Shown: positions 35,959 to 44,073 of the stretch, in pieces
Layout: each line of letters begins with the position of its first letter
Position numbering within the stretch: position 1 is the first letter of the stretch
NCBI RefSeq assembly: GCF_006547065.1
Contig: NZ_CP041243.1
Location: 248,001-312,000 of the forward strand
From: Brevundimonas sp. M20
Lineage (GTDB): Bacteria; Pseudomonadota; Alphaproteobacteria; Caulobacterales; Caulobacteraceae
DNA length: 64,000 bases
Direction of reading: 5' to 3'
Made by a program: the position numbers and the translations under genes
The notes under the pieces: generated by a model
Told to the model about the DNA's origin: nothing
The model's input: only the letters and a program-made list of their open reading frames with translations
Database searches by the model: none

Positions 35959-36614
35959 TGTCCCTGATCCTGTGGTCTCACCCTTATTCCGGCTACGGCC
36001 AGAAGACGGCCGTCGCCCTGTATGAGCTGGGCCTTCCGTTCGAACTGAAGCTGGTCGACGGCTCGCCGGAGGTCATGGACGGTTTCCTCGCCGTCTCCCC
36101 TTTCGCCAAGATGCCGACCCTGATCGACACGGCGGCGGGCCGGACGGTGATCGAGTCCAGCATCGTGATCGAGTATCTCGACCGGCTGGCGGGCGCAGGG
36201 CGGTTGATCCCGGATGACCCCGAAGCGGCGCTCGAGGCGCGCTTCATCGACCGGGTCCTGGACACCTACGTCGGCGGCAACATGAACCGGATCGTGTTCA
36301 ATCGTCTGGGCCGGGCGGGCGCGCCGAACGAGACGGCGATGGCGCAGGACGCGAAGGAGCTTGAGACCGCCTGGGACATGCTGGAGACCAGGCTGGCCGA
36401 TGGCCGCACCTGGGGCGCGGGCGAGAGCTTCACCCTGGCCGACTGCGCGGCGGCGCCCCTGATGACCTATGCGCGACGGCTGGTTCCGTTCGGCGACAGG
36501 CCACGGATCAGAGCCTGGCACGCGCGGTTGATGGCGCGGCCGTCCTTCTTGCGGGCGCTGGAGGACGCCGCTCCGTTCGGTGACCTGATGCCGGCGCCTC
36601 CGCCGGAAGATTAA
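35958..36614 (+). CDS. Glutathione S-transferase family protein
   Basis: The 218-residue protein has a thioredoxin-like N-terminal domain (SHPYSGYGQKTAVALYELGLPFE; VSPFAKMPTLID with the cis-proline; VIESSIVIEYLD) and a helical C-terminal domain (FTLADCAAAPLM). A Ser/Tyr pair in HPYSGYG is a plausible glutathione-activating residue. The last gene of the ArsR-SRPBCC-GST operon; ATG overlaps the previous TGA. Its stop overlaps that of the converging thioesterase gene (TTAA). Confidence 0.88.
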   Translation: MSLILWSHPYSGYGQKTAVALYELGLPFELKLVDGSPEVMDGFLAVSPFAKMPTLIDTAAGRTVIESSIVIEYLDRLAGAGRLIPDDPEAALEARFIDRVLDTYVGGNMNRIVFNRLGRAGAPNETAMAQDAKELETAWDMLETRLADGRTWGAGESFTLADCAAAPLMTYARRLVPFGDRPRIRAWHARLMARPSFLRALEDAAPFGDLMPAPPPED

Positions 36615-37081
36615 GGCCGGGGCTGAAGGACCATCAGAGTCGACTGGCCGTGAGCCAGAAGACGACCTTCGCTGTCCTTGATCGTCGCCTCGGCGGTAAT
36701 GATCTGACGTCCGACGTTGATGACCCGGCCCTCGCAGACGACCTTGCCGGTCTGGACCGTGATCGGTCGGGTGAAGTTGGTCTGGGTCGAGATCGAGGTA
36801 TAGCCCACGCCCGCAGGCAGGGTGGAGTGGGCCGCGCAGCCGGTGGCGCTGTCGATCAGCGTCAGGGCCCAGCCGCCGTGCACCATGCCCTGCGGGTTCA
36901 GGATGTGCGGCCCGGTGTGTCCTTCAAAGATCGCGATACCTTCGCTGACCTCAGTCAGCGCGAAGGACATGGTTTCCCCGATGGTCGCGGGCGGTATGCG
37001 ACCGTCGAGAACGGCTTGCAACAGTTCGATGCCGGGCATGCGGCCCATGGCCTCGGCGGTTGATTTGGGGAGGTCGGTCAT
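36611..37081 (-). CDS. PaaI-family hotdog thioesterase
   Basis: The 156-residue hotdog-fold protein has the PaaI motif GMVHGGWALTLIDSATGCAA with the catalytic acid D, and YTSISTQTNFTRPI. Such proteins hydrolyse acyl- or aryl-CoA thioesters. ATG 37081 (MTDLPKS) is used; longer starts run into the zinc-ribbon gene on the other strand. It converges with the GST gene, overlapping by four bases. Confidence 0.88.
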   Translation of the reverse strand: MTDLPKSTAEAMGRMPGIELLQAVLDGRIPPATIGETMSFALTEVSEGIAIFEGHTGPHILNPQGMVHGGWALTLIDSATGCAAHSTLPAGVGYTSISTQTNFTRPITVQTGKVVCEGRVINVGRQIITAEATIKDSEGRLLAHGQSTLMVLQPRP

Positions 37082-37196
37082 GGCCTGACTGTGGGGAGTG
37101 TCGCCGGGCCCCGCAAGCACGCGGCGGATCGCCGCGCGGGGGTTACCGCAACGGCGCCCGGCACGTAGCTGTTGATGGAAACGCGAGGAGACCTGC

Positions 37197-37523
37197 ATGC
37201 CGCTTCTGATGTGCCCCAATGACAACGCCGCGATGCAGACGCTGGAGCGCGGCGGCGTCCAATTCGACATGTGCCCGACCTGCCGGGGCGTCTGGCTGGA
37301 CCGCGGCGAGCTTGAAAAACTGATGGAGTCCGCCACCGCCGAAGGCCGCGCCTCCGCCCCGCAGGTCGCGCCTGCTCCGGCGCCTCAGCCCCAGTACCCG
37401 CCGCAACAGGCCCAGCAGCCATGGGGCGGTCAGCCCGGCTATCGCGACGACCGCTACCGTCGGGACGACGAGTACCGGTACAAAAAGAAGAAGCGTGACA
37501 GTATCTTCGACATCTTCGACTGA
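37197..37523 (+). CDS. TFIIB-type zinc-ribbon protein
   Basis: The 108-residue protein has an N-terminal zinc ribbon with CPNDNAAM and CPTCRGVWLDRGELEKL (PF13453-type), in which the four cysteine-pattern ligands come from C6 and the CxxC near 28-31. A Pro/Gln-rich linker follows, then a Lys/Arg/Asp-rich C-terminal tail with DRYRRDDEYRYKKKK. Stand-alone bacterial members are of unknown function. GAGGAGA lies before ATG 37197. Confidence 0.82.
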   Translation: MPLLMCPNDNAAMQTLERGGVQFDMCPTCRGVWLDRGELEKLMESATAEGRASAPQVAPAPAPQPQYPPQQAQQPWGGQPGYRDDRYRRDDEYRYKKKKRDSIFDIFD

Positions 37524-37547
37524 GGCCGCTTCGGCTTGAAGTGATGC

Positions 37548-39263
37548 TCAGGCGGCCAGCCCGGCCGCCTTCATCAGTGTCTTCAGCGGCGCCAGCGTTT
37601 CGGGCGCGGCCGCGAGCGCGGCGCGGGCCTCCGGCGCGCGGAACAGCTTGATCGCCTCGGCCTTGGCCCGATCCGCCGCCGGACCGAGCGGAGCGGTTTC
37701 GCCCGCCGCCATTCGCAGCAGGACCGACAGCTTCTGCGGTGGCGGGGCCGGCGAGCGGGCCAGCTGGCTGACGATACGGGCTTCGGCTTCGATCACGCCG
37801 CCGACCAAGCCGATGGCGACGGTGACGTCCCCCTCGTCTTTGTCCGACAGACCACAAAGTCGCGCGGCCCGTTGCAGGTTCGCCAGTACGCCCAGCTTCT
37901 GGGCCACGGTCTGGCCGTTGGACTGGCGCATCTCGGTTTCAAAGCGCAGGGAACCGACGGAGGCGGACAGCCACCGCGCGGCGGCGCGCTTGTTGGCGAC
38001 CCCGGTCACGTTCTCGCACAGCCGGGTCAGGGCCTCGGCCTCGCAAAGGGCTGTGCTGCAGGTCCTCATGAAGGCGCCGACGAAATCGGCGGTGACCAGC
38101 GCCTTGGAGCGCTCATTGAAGGCGTTCTGCACCTCTTCCAGGGTCAGCAGCCGGCCCGCCGTCGCCGTCAGGCCTGTGGCGAGGGTGCGCAGAATGTCGA
38201 TCTCGCCCGCCGCATCGCTGGGGCGCAGGCGACGGGGGCTCATCAGTTCGCGCAGGACCATCCGCGCCAGGGCGGCGGACAACAGGGGCAGTTCCGCGCT
38301 CTGGATACGCTCGCCCAGCCGCGCAGCCGGACCTTCGACTGCAGGAATCTGCAACGCCATGCGGGGGTCCTGGCGGATCAGCAGTTCGACCTCGCGCGGC
38401 GCCACCATCCGGACGACCGCCGCCATGGCGGCTCCCTGATCCAGCGACGGACCCAGAATGTCGGTCAGGCCGCCCCGCGACCCCAGCATTTCGCAGAGAA
38501 TCTGTTCGATCGGCACCAGCACCATCGCCCGGGGCTGGCCGTCGCTCGGCGCCTGATCGGCGAGGTCCATGAGCCTGGCCAATCGCGCGCGGCCGTCCTT
38601 CAGCCCGGTCAGGGCTGCGGCGATCACCCCGCCCATGATGAAGGCGCGGTCGTTCTGGCCTTCCAGCCGGTGGGCGAGGTCCGCCAGCGAGTGATGCTCG
38701 AGGCTGGGGAAGCGGGTCTTGCGCCCCGCCGTCACCAGGCGCTCGATGGCGACGTCCGACAGCCGTTGATAGTGCCGGACCAGATCGTGAACCGGCTTCC
38801 CGTCCGCCTGCGCCTCGGGGACGGCGACCTTCTGGATCGCGTGTTGCAATTCGACGCCGGACGCATCCAGCCGCTCCGCCATGTCCGGGCGGTGCAGCAG
38901 TTCGAAGGCGGTCACGCCTTGCCTTTGCAGCCAGTCCTCCAGCACGCGCCCGATCTGTTCACGGGCCATGGGCGCATAGAGGTCATAGGGCGTGGCGCAG
39001 CGCGGACCGGCGTCATCTTCTGTTGTGGTGCGCCGGGTCTGCACCTCGGGAACACCCTTGGTCATCAGGGTGACGCTGTTGAACTCCATGGTGTCGGGGT
39101 CCAGCGTTTCCTTGGTCACCCGGACGGCGGCCGCGTAGCCGTCACGCAGCAGGTCCTCCGCTGTATCGATGGCGTGGGCGCGGTGCTCGGTCGCAATCTC
39201 GAGCGCCCACGATGATGGCGCGGTCCTCCGGATATAGACTTCGTAGTGGATCGGGCCGGCCAT
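37548..39263 (-). CDS. Conserved hypothetical protein next to chvI
   Basis: The 571-residue cytoplasmic-looking protein has no signal peptide, membrane segment or recognised catalytic motif. The N-terminal 90 residues are beta-rich (MAGPIHYEVYIRR; AVRVTKETLDP); the rest is mostly helical with repeated Ala/Leu/Arg patterns. It is divergent from chvI with a 176-bp gap. Codon use is normal for this genome. I recall similar proteins only from Caulobacterales, but cannot name a family. Confidence 0.65.
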   Translation of the reverse strand: MAGPIHYEVYIRRTAPSSWALEIATEHRAHAIDTAEDLLRDGYAAAVRVTKETLDPDTMEFNSVTLMTKGVPEVQTRRTTTEDDAGPRCATPYDLYAPMAREQIGRVLEDWLQRQGVTAFELLHRPDMAERLDASGVELQHAIQKVAVPEAQADGKPVHDLVRHYQRLSDVAIERLVTAGRKTRFPSLEHHSLADLAHRLEGQNDRAFIMGGVIAAALTGLKDGRARLARLMDLADQAPSDGQPRAMVLVPIEQILCEMLGSRGGLTDILGPSLDQGAAMAAVVRMVAPREVELLIRQDPRMALQIPAVEGPAARLGERIQSAELPLLSAALARMVLRELMSPRRLRPSDAAGEIDILRTLATGLTATAGRLLTLEEVQNAFNERSKALVTADFVGAFMRTCSTALCEAEALTRLCENVTGVANKRAAARWLSASVGSLRFETEMRQSNGQTVAQKLGVLANLQRAARLCGLSDKDEGDVTVAIGLVGGVIEAEARIVSQLARSPAPPPQKLSVLLRMAAGETAPLGPAADRAKAEAIKLFRAPEARAALAAAPETLAPLKTLMKAAGLAA

Positions 39264-39439
39264 CGAGCGCTCGCGTAATTCGCCCGTATCTTACCCCCGG
39301 AGACTTTAAGGGCGGGTTTCATTGCGGATTTGTACGGACCGGCCCATCTTTTGCGCCGTAATCTAACCGCGATGACATAGAACGGTTACGCTTGCCGTGC
39401 GTTGAAGGCGCGGAAGACCGGACTGCAAGGAGAGCCGAC

Positions 39440-40144
39440 TTGGCCAATATTACCCTGGTGGACGACGACGAGAACATCGTGGCGTCGGTTTCGCTGGCGC
39501 TCGAGAGCCACGGCCACAAGATCACCGCCTATCACGACGGCGCCTCTGGCCTGGAAGCGCTCGAGACGTCGCCGCCCGACCTCGCGATCCTCGATGTGAA
39601 GATGCCGCGCATGGACGGGATGGAGGTGCTGCGTCGCCTGCGTCAGACCTCGCAAATTCCGGTCATCATGCTGACCTCGAAGGACGAGGAGATTGACGAA
39701 ATCCTCGGCTTCAACCTCGGGGCGGACGACTACATCCACAAGCCGTTCAGCCAGCGCCTGCTGATCGAACGGGTGAAGGCCCTGCTGCGCCGGACGGGCG
39801 TGGACGGCGGCGAGCCTGAGCCGGCCGGCGAGAACTCGAACAAGGCCATCAAGCGCGGCAAGCTGAGCATGGACCCGGCCCGCCACGAGAGCACATGGGA
39901 CGGCAAGCCGGTGAAGCTGACGGTCACCGAGTTTCTGCTGCTGCAGGCGCTGGCCCAGCGTCCCGGCTTCGTGAAGAGCCGCGATAACCTGATGGACGCC
40001 GCTTACGACGATCAGGTCTATGTTGATGACCGCACCATCGACAGCCACGTGAAGCGCATGCGCAAGAAGTTCCGGGTCGTCGATCCCGAGTTCGACGCGA
40101 TCGAGACCCTGTATGGCGTCGGATACCGTTACCGCGAGAGCTGA
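39440..40144 (+). CDS. chvI: Response regulator ChvI
   Basis: The 234-residue OmpR-type regulator has a receiver domain with acidic pocket D8-D10, phospho-acceptor D52 ([11 protein letters not shown]) and KPF near 103. Its C-terminal winged helix has [15 protein letters not shown] and [17 protein letters not shown]. It controls envelope and acid-stress genes with ChvG. The start is TTG 39440, supported by AAGGAGAG at 39427-39434; the only upstream ATG-like start (39392) has none. The 3' end overlaps chvG by 32 bp. Confidence 0.95.
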   Translation: MANITLVDDDENIVASVSLALESHGHKITAYHDGASGLEALETSPPDLAILDVKMPRMDGMEVLRRLRQTSQIPVIMLTSKDEEIDEILGFNLGADDYIHKPFSQRLLIERVKALLRRTGVDGGEPEPAGENSNKAIKRGKLSMDPARHESTWDGKPVKLTVTEFLLLQALAQRPGFVKSRDNLMDAAYDDQVYVDDRTIDSHVKRMRKKFRVVDPEFDAIETLYGVGYRYRES

Positions 40145-41750
40145 GCCCGACGTGGCGTCCCCGAGCGGCTCCCGCCGACCCAAGCGGTTTGGCGGGTCGC
40201 GGCTCGGCGGCCTCATTCTGGCGCTCAACCTCCTCAGCCTGCTGATTCTTTTCGTCGGCGCCCTGGCGCTGAACGAGTGGCAGCGTGGGCTGATCGAGGC
40301 GCGTCAGGAAACGTTGAAAGCCCAGGCCGAAATGCTGGTGCGAGTGCTGGGCGAGCCCCAGATCGGCGTCACGCGCGGATCGCCGGTTCCCTACCTCGAC
40401 TCCATCGAGGCCAGTCGGTGGCTGCGCGACAACTTCATCCCCGAAGGCCAGCGGGCGCGGTTGTTCGACGTCGACGGCATCCCCGTCGCAGACAGCTATG
40501 AAGTCACGGAAGCGATCCCCGGGCGTCCCCTGCCGCCGGCCCGCCCGGCCGGAACGCCGGAGGCGACGCCGGACGCCAAGGTCATCGCCGGGACCACCCG
40601 CAAGCAGGAGCAGGCCCGCCTCGCGTTGGCGGCCGAGGTCGAGGGCGCGCTGGAAGGGCAGACGCAGGCGCAGGTCCGCCTGTCCGAGACGGGAGATCGC
40701 GTGGTCTCCGTCTCCACCCCCGTACGCCATGTGCAGCAGGTGCTGGGCGTGCTGACGCTGGAGGCCGGGGATGTCGACGAGACCGTCGGCGCCCAGCGGC
40801 GGGCCCTGATGCCTTTCGCCCTTGTGGCGCTGGCGGTGAACCTGCTCGGTTCGCTGCTGCTGCACCTGTTCGTGGCCCGGCCGGTCATGCGCCTGTCCGC
40901 CGCCGCCGACGAAGTGCGGTTGCAACGCGCGCGGGCCATTTCCCTGCCGGATCTGGAGGGTCGTAAGGATGAAATCGGCGATCTGGCGCGGTCGCTGGAA
41001 TCCATGACCGAGACCCTGTCCGCGCGGATGGACGCCATCGAAGCCTTCGCCGCGGACGTCAGTCACGAGATCAAGAACCCCCTGACCTCGATCCGGTCGG
41101 CGCTGGAGACCCTTCCGCTGGTCAAGACCGAGGCCCAGCGCGAGAAGCTGACCGCACTGCTGCAACAGGACGTCCGGCGTCTGGATCGCCTGATCACCGA
41201 CATCTCCAACGCCTCGCGGCTGGATGCCGAGTTGAACCGGGATCGCCCGCGGATGGTGAACCTGACCAGCCTGCTGACCGACATCGTCAGCGTCTATGAG
41301 GCGGGTCGGAAGCCGGGCGAGGCGCGCGTGGTCTTCACCCCGCCAGCCGGGGAGGATGCGCTGATCGTCGGTCGGGACGGTCCCCTGGGGCAGGTCTTCC
41401 GCAATCTGATCGACAACGCCCGGTCCTTCAGCCCGCCCGGCGGCGAGGTCCGGCTGATCCTGAAGCGCGATGATCTGGACGCCCGTCCGATCCGTGTCCT
41501 GATCGAGGACGACGGCCCCGGTATTCCGCCCGAGAATCTGGAGACGGTGTTCGAGCGTTTCTACACCTCCCGCCCGCGCGGCACGGCCTTCGGCGCCAAC
41601 TCGGGCCTGGGTCTGTCGATTGTGCGCCAGATTGTCGAGGCGCACGGCGGCACGGTGCGGGCCGAGAACCGGCCGGGTGAGGACGGTCCCGCCGGTGCGC
41701 GCTTCGAGGTCGCCTTGCCCGTGGCCGCTCCGCCCGCGCGACGCGCGTGA
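40113..41750 (+). CDS. chvG: Sensor histidine kinase ChvG
   Basis: The 545-residue kinase has two membrane helices (about 31-54 and 232-253) bounding a periplasmic sensor domain. A HAMP segment follows, then the phospho-acceptor H318 in [16 protein letters not shown], and an ATPase domain with N box [10 protein letters not shown]1 EDDGPGIP and G2 GLGLSIV. In Caulobacter and rhizobia, ChvG senses envelope stress or low pH through ExoR-like or other inputs. ATG 40113 is used. The stop overlaps hprK (GTGA). Confidence 0.94.
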   Translation: MASDTVTARAEPDVASPSGSRRPKRFGGSRLGGLILALNLLSLLILFVGALALNEWQRGLIEARQETLKAQAEMLVRVLGEPQIGVTRGSPVPYLDSIEASRWLRDNFIPEGQRARLFDVDGIPVADSYEVTEAIPGRPLPPARPAGTPEATPDAKVIAGTTRKQEQARLALAAEVEGALEGQTQAQVRLSETGDRVVSVSTPVRHVQQVLGVLTLEAGDVDETVGAQRRALMPFALVALAVNLLGSLLLHLFVARPVMRLSAAADEVRLQRARAISLPDLEGRKDEIGDLARSLESMTETLSARMDAIEAFAADVSHEIKNPLTSIRSALETLPLVKTEAQREKLTALLQQDVRRLDRLITDISNASRLDAELNRDRPRMVNLTSLLTDIVSVYEAGRKPGEARVVFTPPAGEDALIVGRDGPLGQVFRNLIDNARSFSPPGGEVRLILKRDDLDARPIRVLIEDDGPGIPPENLETVFERFYTSRPRGTAFGANSGLGLSIVRQIVEAHGGTVRAENRPGEDGPAGARFEVALPVAAPPARRA

Positions 41751-42172
41751 GTTCACCTCTGCACGCCACCGTGGTCGCTCGATGGTTTTCGGGGCAGGGC
41801 TGGCGCGCGGTGGTGCTCCGGGGGGCGTCCGGCGTCGGAAAAAGCGATCTGGCCCTGCGTCTGGTCGGCGCGGGCTGGCGTCTGGTCGCCGATGACTACG
41901 CCCACCTCTTCGCTTCGGGAGATGGGCTCTACGCCTGTCCGCCGGACAGAATTCGGGGGCGGATCGAGGTGCGGGGTGTGGGAATTCTGTCGATCCCGAC
42001 GCTTGATATCGCGCGGGTGGTTCTGGTCCTGGATCTGGCCGCGGGACCGGTAGAACGGCTGCCGGAACACGAAACGGCGACGATTTGCGGCGTCGTCCTT
42101 CCACGCCTGCGGCTCGATCCGCGAGAGGCTTCGGCGGGCGAAAAGGTCGCGGCGGCGATCGCCCGACTTTAA
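41747..42172 (+). CDS. hprK: Short HPr kinase/phosphorylase (alphaproteobacterial type)
   Basis: The 141-residue protein contains only the C-terminal HprK domain. Walker A GASGVGKS is at residues 26-33, LVADDYAHL follows, and GVGILS matches the ligand-binding strand. The N-terminal domain of Gram-positive HprK is absent, as usual in alphaproteobacteria. It phosphorylates HPr on serine. The GTG start overlaps the chvG TGA. It is followed, 89 bp later, by EIIA and HPr genes, giving the classic operon. Confidence 0.9.
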   Translation: MSSPLHATVVARWFSGQGWRAVVLRGASGVGKSDLALRLVGAGWRLVADDYAHLFASGDGLYACPPDRIRGRIEVRGVGILSIPTLDIARVVLVLDLAAGPVERLPEHETATICGVVLPRLRLDPREASAGEKVAAAIARL

Positions 42173-42261
42173 CCCGGCGCGGACTTGGGCTATTCCGCGC
42201 GGCTTGCGGTCAGCTCAGGGAGCGGCCGGAACGCGGGGGCGTAAGTCTTGGTGAAGCCTTC

Positions 42262-42666
42262 ATGATCGGGCTGGTGATCGTCACCCACGGGGGTCTGGCC
42301 TCCGAATTCCTGTCGGCGATGGAGCATGTCGTGGGCCCGCAGCGCGGGGTCGCGGCCATCTGCATCGGCCCTGAAGATGACATGGAGCGCCGTCGTCGCG
42401 ACATCGTCGACGCCGCGCGTGCGGTCGATGACGGCGAGGGCGTGATTCTGCTGACCGACATGTTCGGCGGCACCCCGTCCAACCTTGCCATTTCGGTCAT
42501 GGAAGAGACCCATGCCGAGGTCATCGCGGGTCTGAACCTGCCGATGTTGATAAAGCTGGCCAGCGTGCGCGGTCGCGAGCCGCTGGAATCCTGCGTCGCT
42601 CACGCCCAGGACGCCGGGCGCAAATACATCTCCGTCGCCAGTTGGGTCCTTCAGGGCGAGAAATGA
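42262..42666 (+). CDS. PTS EIIA component (mannose-type)
   Basis: The 134-residue EIIA protein has its phosphoryl-acceptor histidine at H9 (VTHGGLA). LLTDMFGGTPSNLA is the conserved loop of the mannose-type EIIA family. In alphaproteobacteria it acts in a regulatory phosphotransfer chain without a sugar permease. I use ATG 42262; the frame is open upstream but would overlap hprK. Its stop overlaps the HPr start (ATGA). Confidence 0.92.
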   Translation: MIGLVIVTHGGLASEFLSAMEHVVGPQRGVAAICIGPEDDMERRRRDIVDAARAVDDGEGVILLTDMFGGTPSNLAISVMEETHAEVIAGLNLPMLIKLASVRGREPLESCVAHAQDAGRKYISVASWVLQGEK

Positions 42667-42941
42667 CCGACACCGTCAACGCCACCGTCGGCATCTGCAA
42701 CCAGCGCGGACTGCACGCCCGCGCCTCGGCCAAATTCGTCAAGCTGGCGTCCAGCTTCGAGAGCGAAATCCGGGTCACCCGGGACGGTGTCACCGTCAAC
42801 GCCCTGTCGATCATGGGCCTGCTGATGCTGGGTGCGGGCAACGGCTGTGATGTTCACATCGAGGCCGAGGGGTCTGACGCCGCCGAGGCTGTAGAGGCCC
42901 TGTCCGATCTGGTGAACCGCAAGTTCGACGAGGACCAGTAG
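42663..42941 (+). CDS. ptsH: Phosphocarrier protein HPr
   Basis: The 92-residue HPr has the phosphoryl-acceptor H18 in RGLHARASAKFV and the regulatory serine S49 in NALSIMGLLML, which HprK would modify. It completes the chvI-chvG-hprK-EIIA-HPr chain. Starts at ATG 42663, overlapping the EIIA stop. No PTS enzyme I is in the window. Confidence 0.94.
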   Translation: MTDTVNATVGICNQRGLHARASAKFVKLASSFESEIRVTRDGVTVNALSIMGLLMLGAGNGCDVHIEAEGSDAAEAVEALSDLVNRKFDEDQ

Positions 42942-42951
42942 CCGTCGGGTT

Positions 42952-43890
42952 TCAGGTCTGTCGGGGCGGCGCCGCGCCGACGTGGTCCAGCCCCCGGCTT
43001 TCGGCGATCTCCATCTGACGCGCCCGTTCACGCGCGCCGGCCTTCTGCGCCTCCGAGCGGGTGTCGTGGCAGCGATCGCAGCTGACGCCCTCGACATAGT
43101 GGGGTGACGTTCGCCCCTCCGCACTGACCGGCATCCGACAGCCCCGGCAAAGGGTGTGGGTTCCCTCCGTCAGGCCGTGACCGACGGCGACCCGTTCGTC
43201 GAAGACGAAGCACTCGCCCCGCCACAGGCTTTCCGGCTCCGGCACGGTCTCGAGATACTTCAGGATGCCGCCTTCCAGATGGAAGACGTCCTCGATTCCT
43301 TCTGACTTGAGGAAGGCGGTCGACTTCTCGCAGCGGATGCCGCCGGTGCAGTACATGGCGACCTTCGGCGGGTTGGGGCGCTCAAACAGGGCGCGGCCCT
43401 CGGTCCGGAACCAGTCGGGAAAGTCACGGAAGGTGCGGGTATTGGGCTGGATCGCGCCTACGAACGCGCCCACGGCGCCTTCGTAGTCATTGCGGGTGTC
43501 GATCACGATGGTGTCCGGGTCCGCGATCAGGGCGTTCCATCGGGCAGGCGTGACATAGGTCCCCGCATTGGCCACAGGGTCGAGGCCCGGCTCGCCCATG
43601 GTCACGATCTCGGCCTTGATGCGAACCTTCATGCGATAGAAGGGCATGACGTCGGCGGCGGCGAACTTGATTTCCAGCGTGTCGAAGCCGGGCAGGGCGC
43701 GGATGCCGTCCAGCACCCGGTCTATCGCATCAGACGGACCGGCTATGGTGCCGTTCAGCCCCTCATGCGCCACCAGCAGGATGCCGCGCACGTCCGGTGC
43801 GCACAGGTCGCGCAGCCGCGCCTGCACGGCCTCGCGGTCGTCGATGCGCGCGAACCGGTAGAGGGCGGCGATGCGTACAGGCTGGGTCAT
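42952..43890 (-). CDS. trhO: tRNA uridine(34) hydroxylase TrhO (rhodanese-like)
   Basis: The 312-residue protein has an N-terminal UPF0176 domain and a central rhodanese domain with DTRNDYE and catalytic C181 in MYCTGGIRCEKST. A C-terminal CRGCRMP...CDRC zinc-ribbon pattern completes the usual layout. It makes 5-hydroxyuridine at tRNA position 34 in an oxygen-dependent manner. It is the first core gene left of the integrated element. Confidence 0.9.
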   Translation of the reverse strand: MTQPVRIAALYRFARIDDREAVQARLRDLCAPDVRGILLVAHEGLNGTIAGPSDAIDRVLDGIRALPGFDTLEIKFAAADVMPFYRMKVRIKAEIVTMGEPGLDPVANAGTYVTPARWNALIADPDTIVIDTRNDYEGAVGAFVGAIQPNTRTFRDFPDWFRTEGRALFERPNPPKVAMYCTGGIRCEKSTAFLKSEGIEDVFHLEGGILKYLETVPEPESLWRGECFVFDERVAVGHGLTEGTHTLCRGCRMPVSAEGRTSPHYVEGVSCDRCHDTRSEAQKAGARERARQMEIAESRGLDHVGAAPPRQT

Positions 43891-43937
43891 CTGATGATCG
43901 GGACCATCGGTCCTGTCCTGTCTTCATCCCGCGAGAC

Positions 43938-43959
43938 GGGATGGTGGAGCCGAGGGGAG
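43938..43959. repeat. Distal attachment site (tRNA-Ala 3' fragment)
   Basis: Twenty-two bases identical to 53665-53686. Bases 43942-43959 equal the last 18 bases of the tRNA-Ala(CGC) gene (part of the T stem, acceptor 3' strand, discriminator and CCA on the minus strand). The match breaks abruptly on both sides. Confidence 0.9.
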
Positions 43960-44073
43960 GCTCCCCGGTCACCGGAAAATCAACCACTTAGCTCAGGTCA
44001 AGCGCCCTCTGTGGAAGGTTACAGTGTAGCATTGCCTCCTCGCCAAGCAAAGACCGCAGACAAAGCCAGCGGC

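Noticed and set aside
39924..42104. 726-codon open frame on the minus strand opposite chvG
   Set aside because: Antisense of an intact histidine kinase with all motifs; composition is typical of a GC-rich shadow frame.
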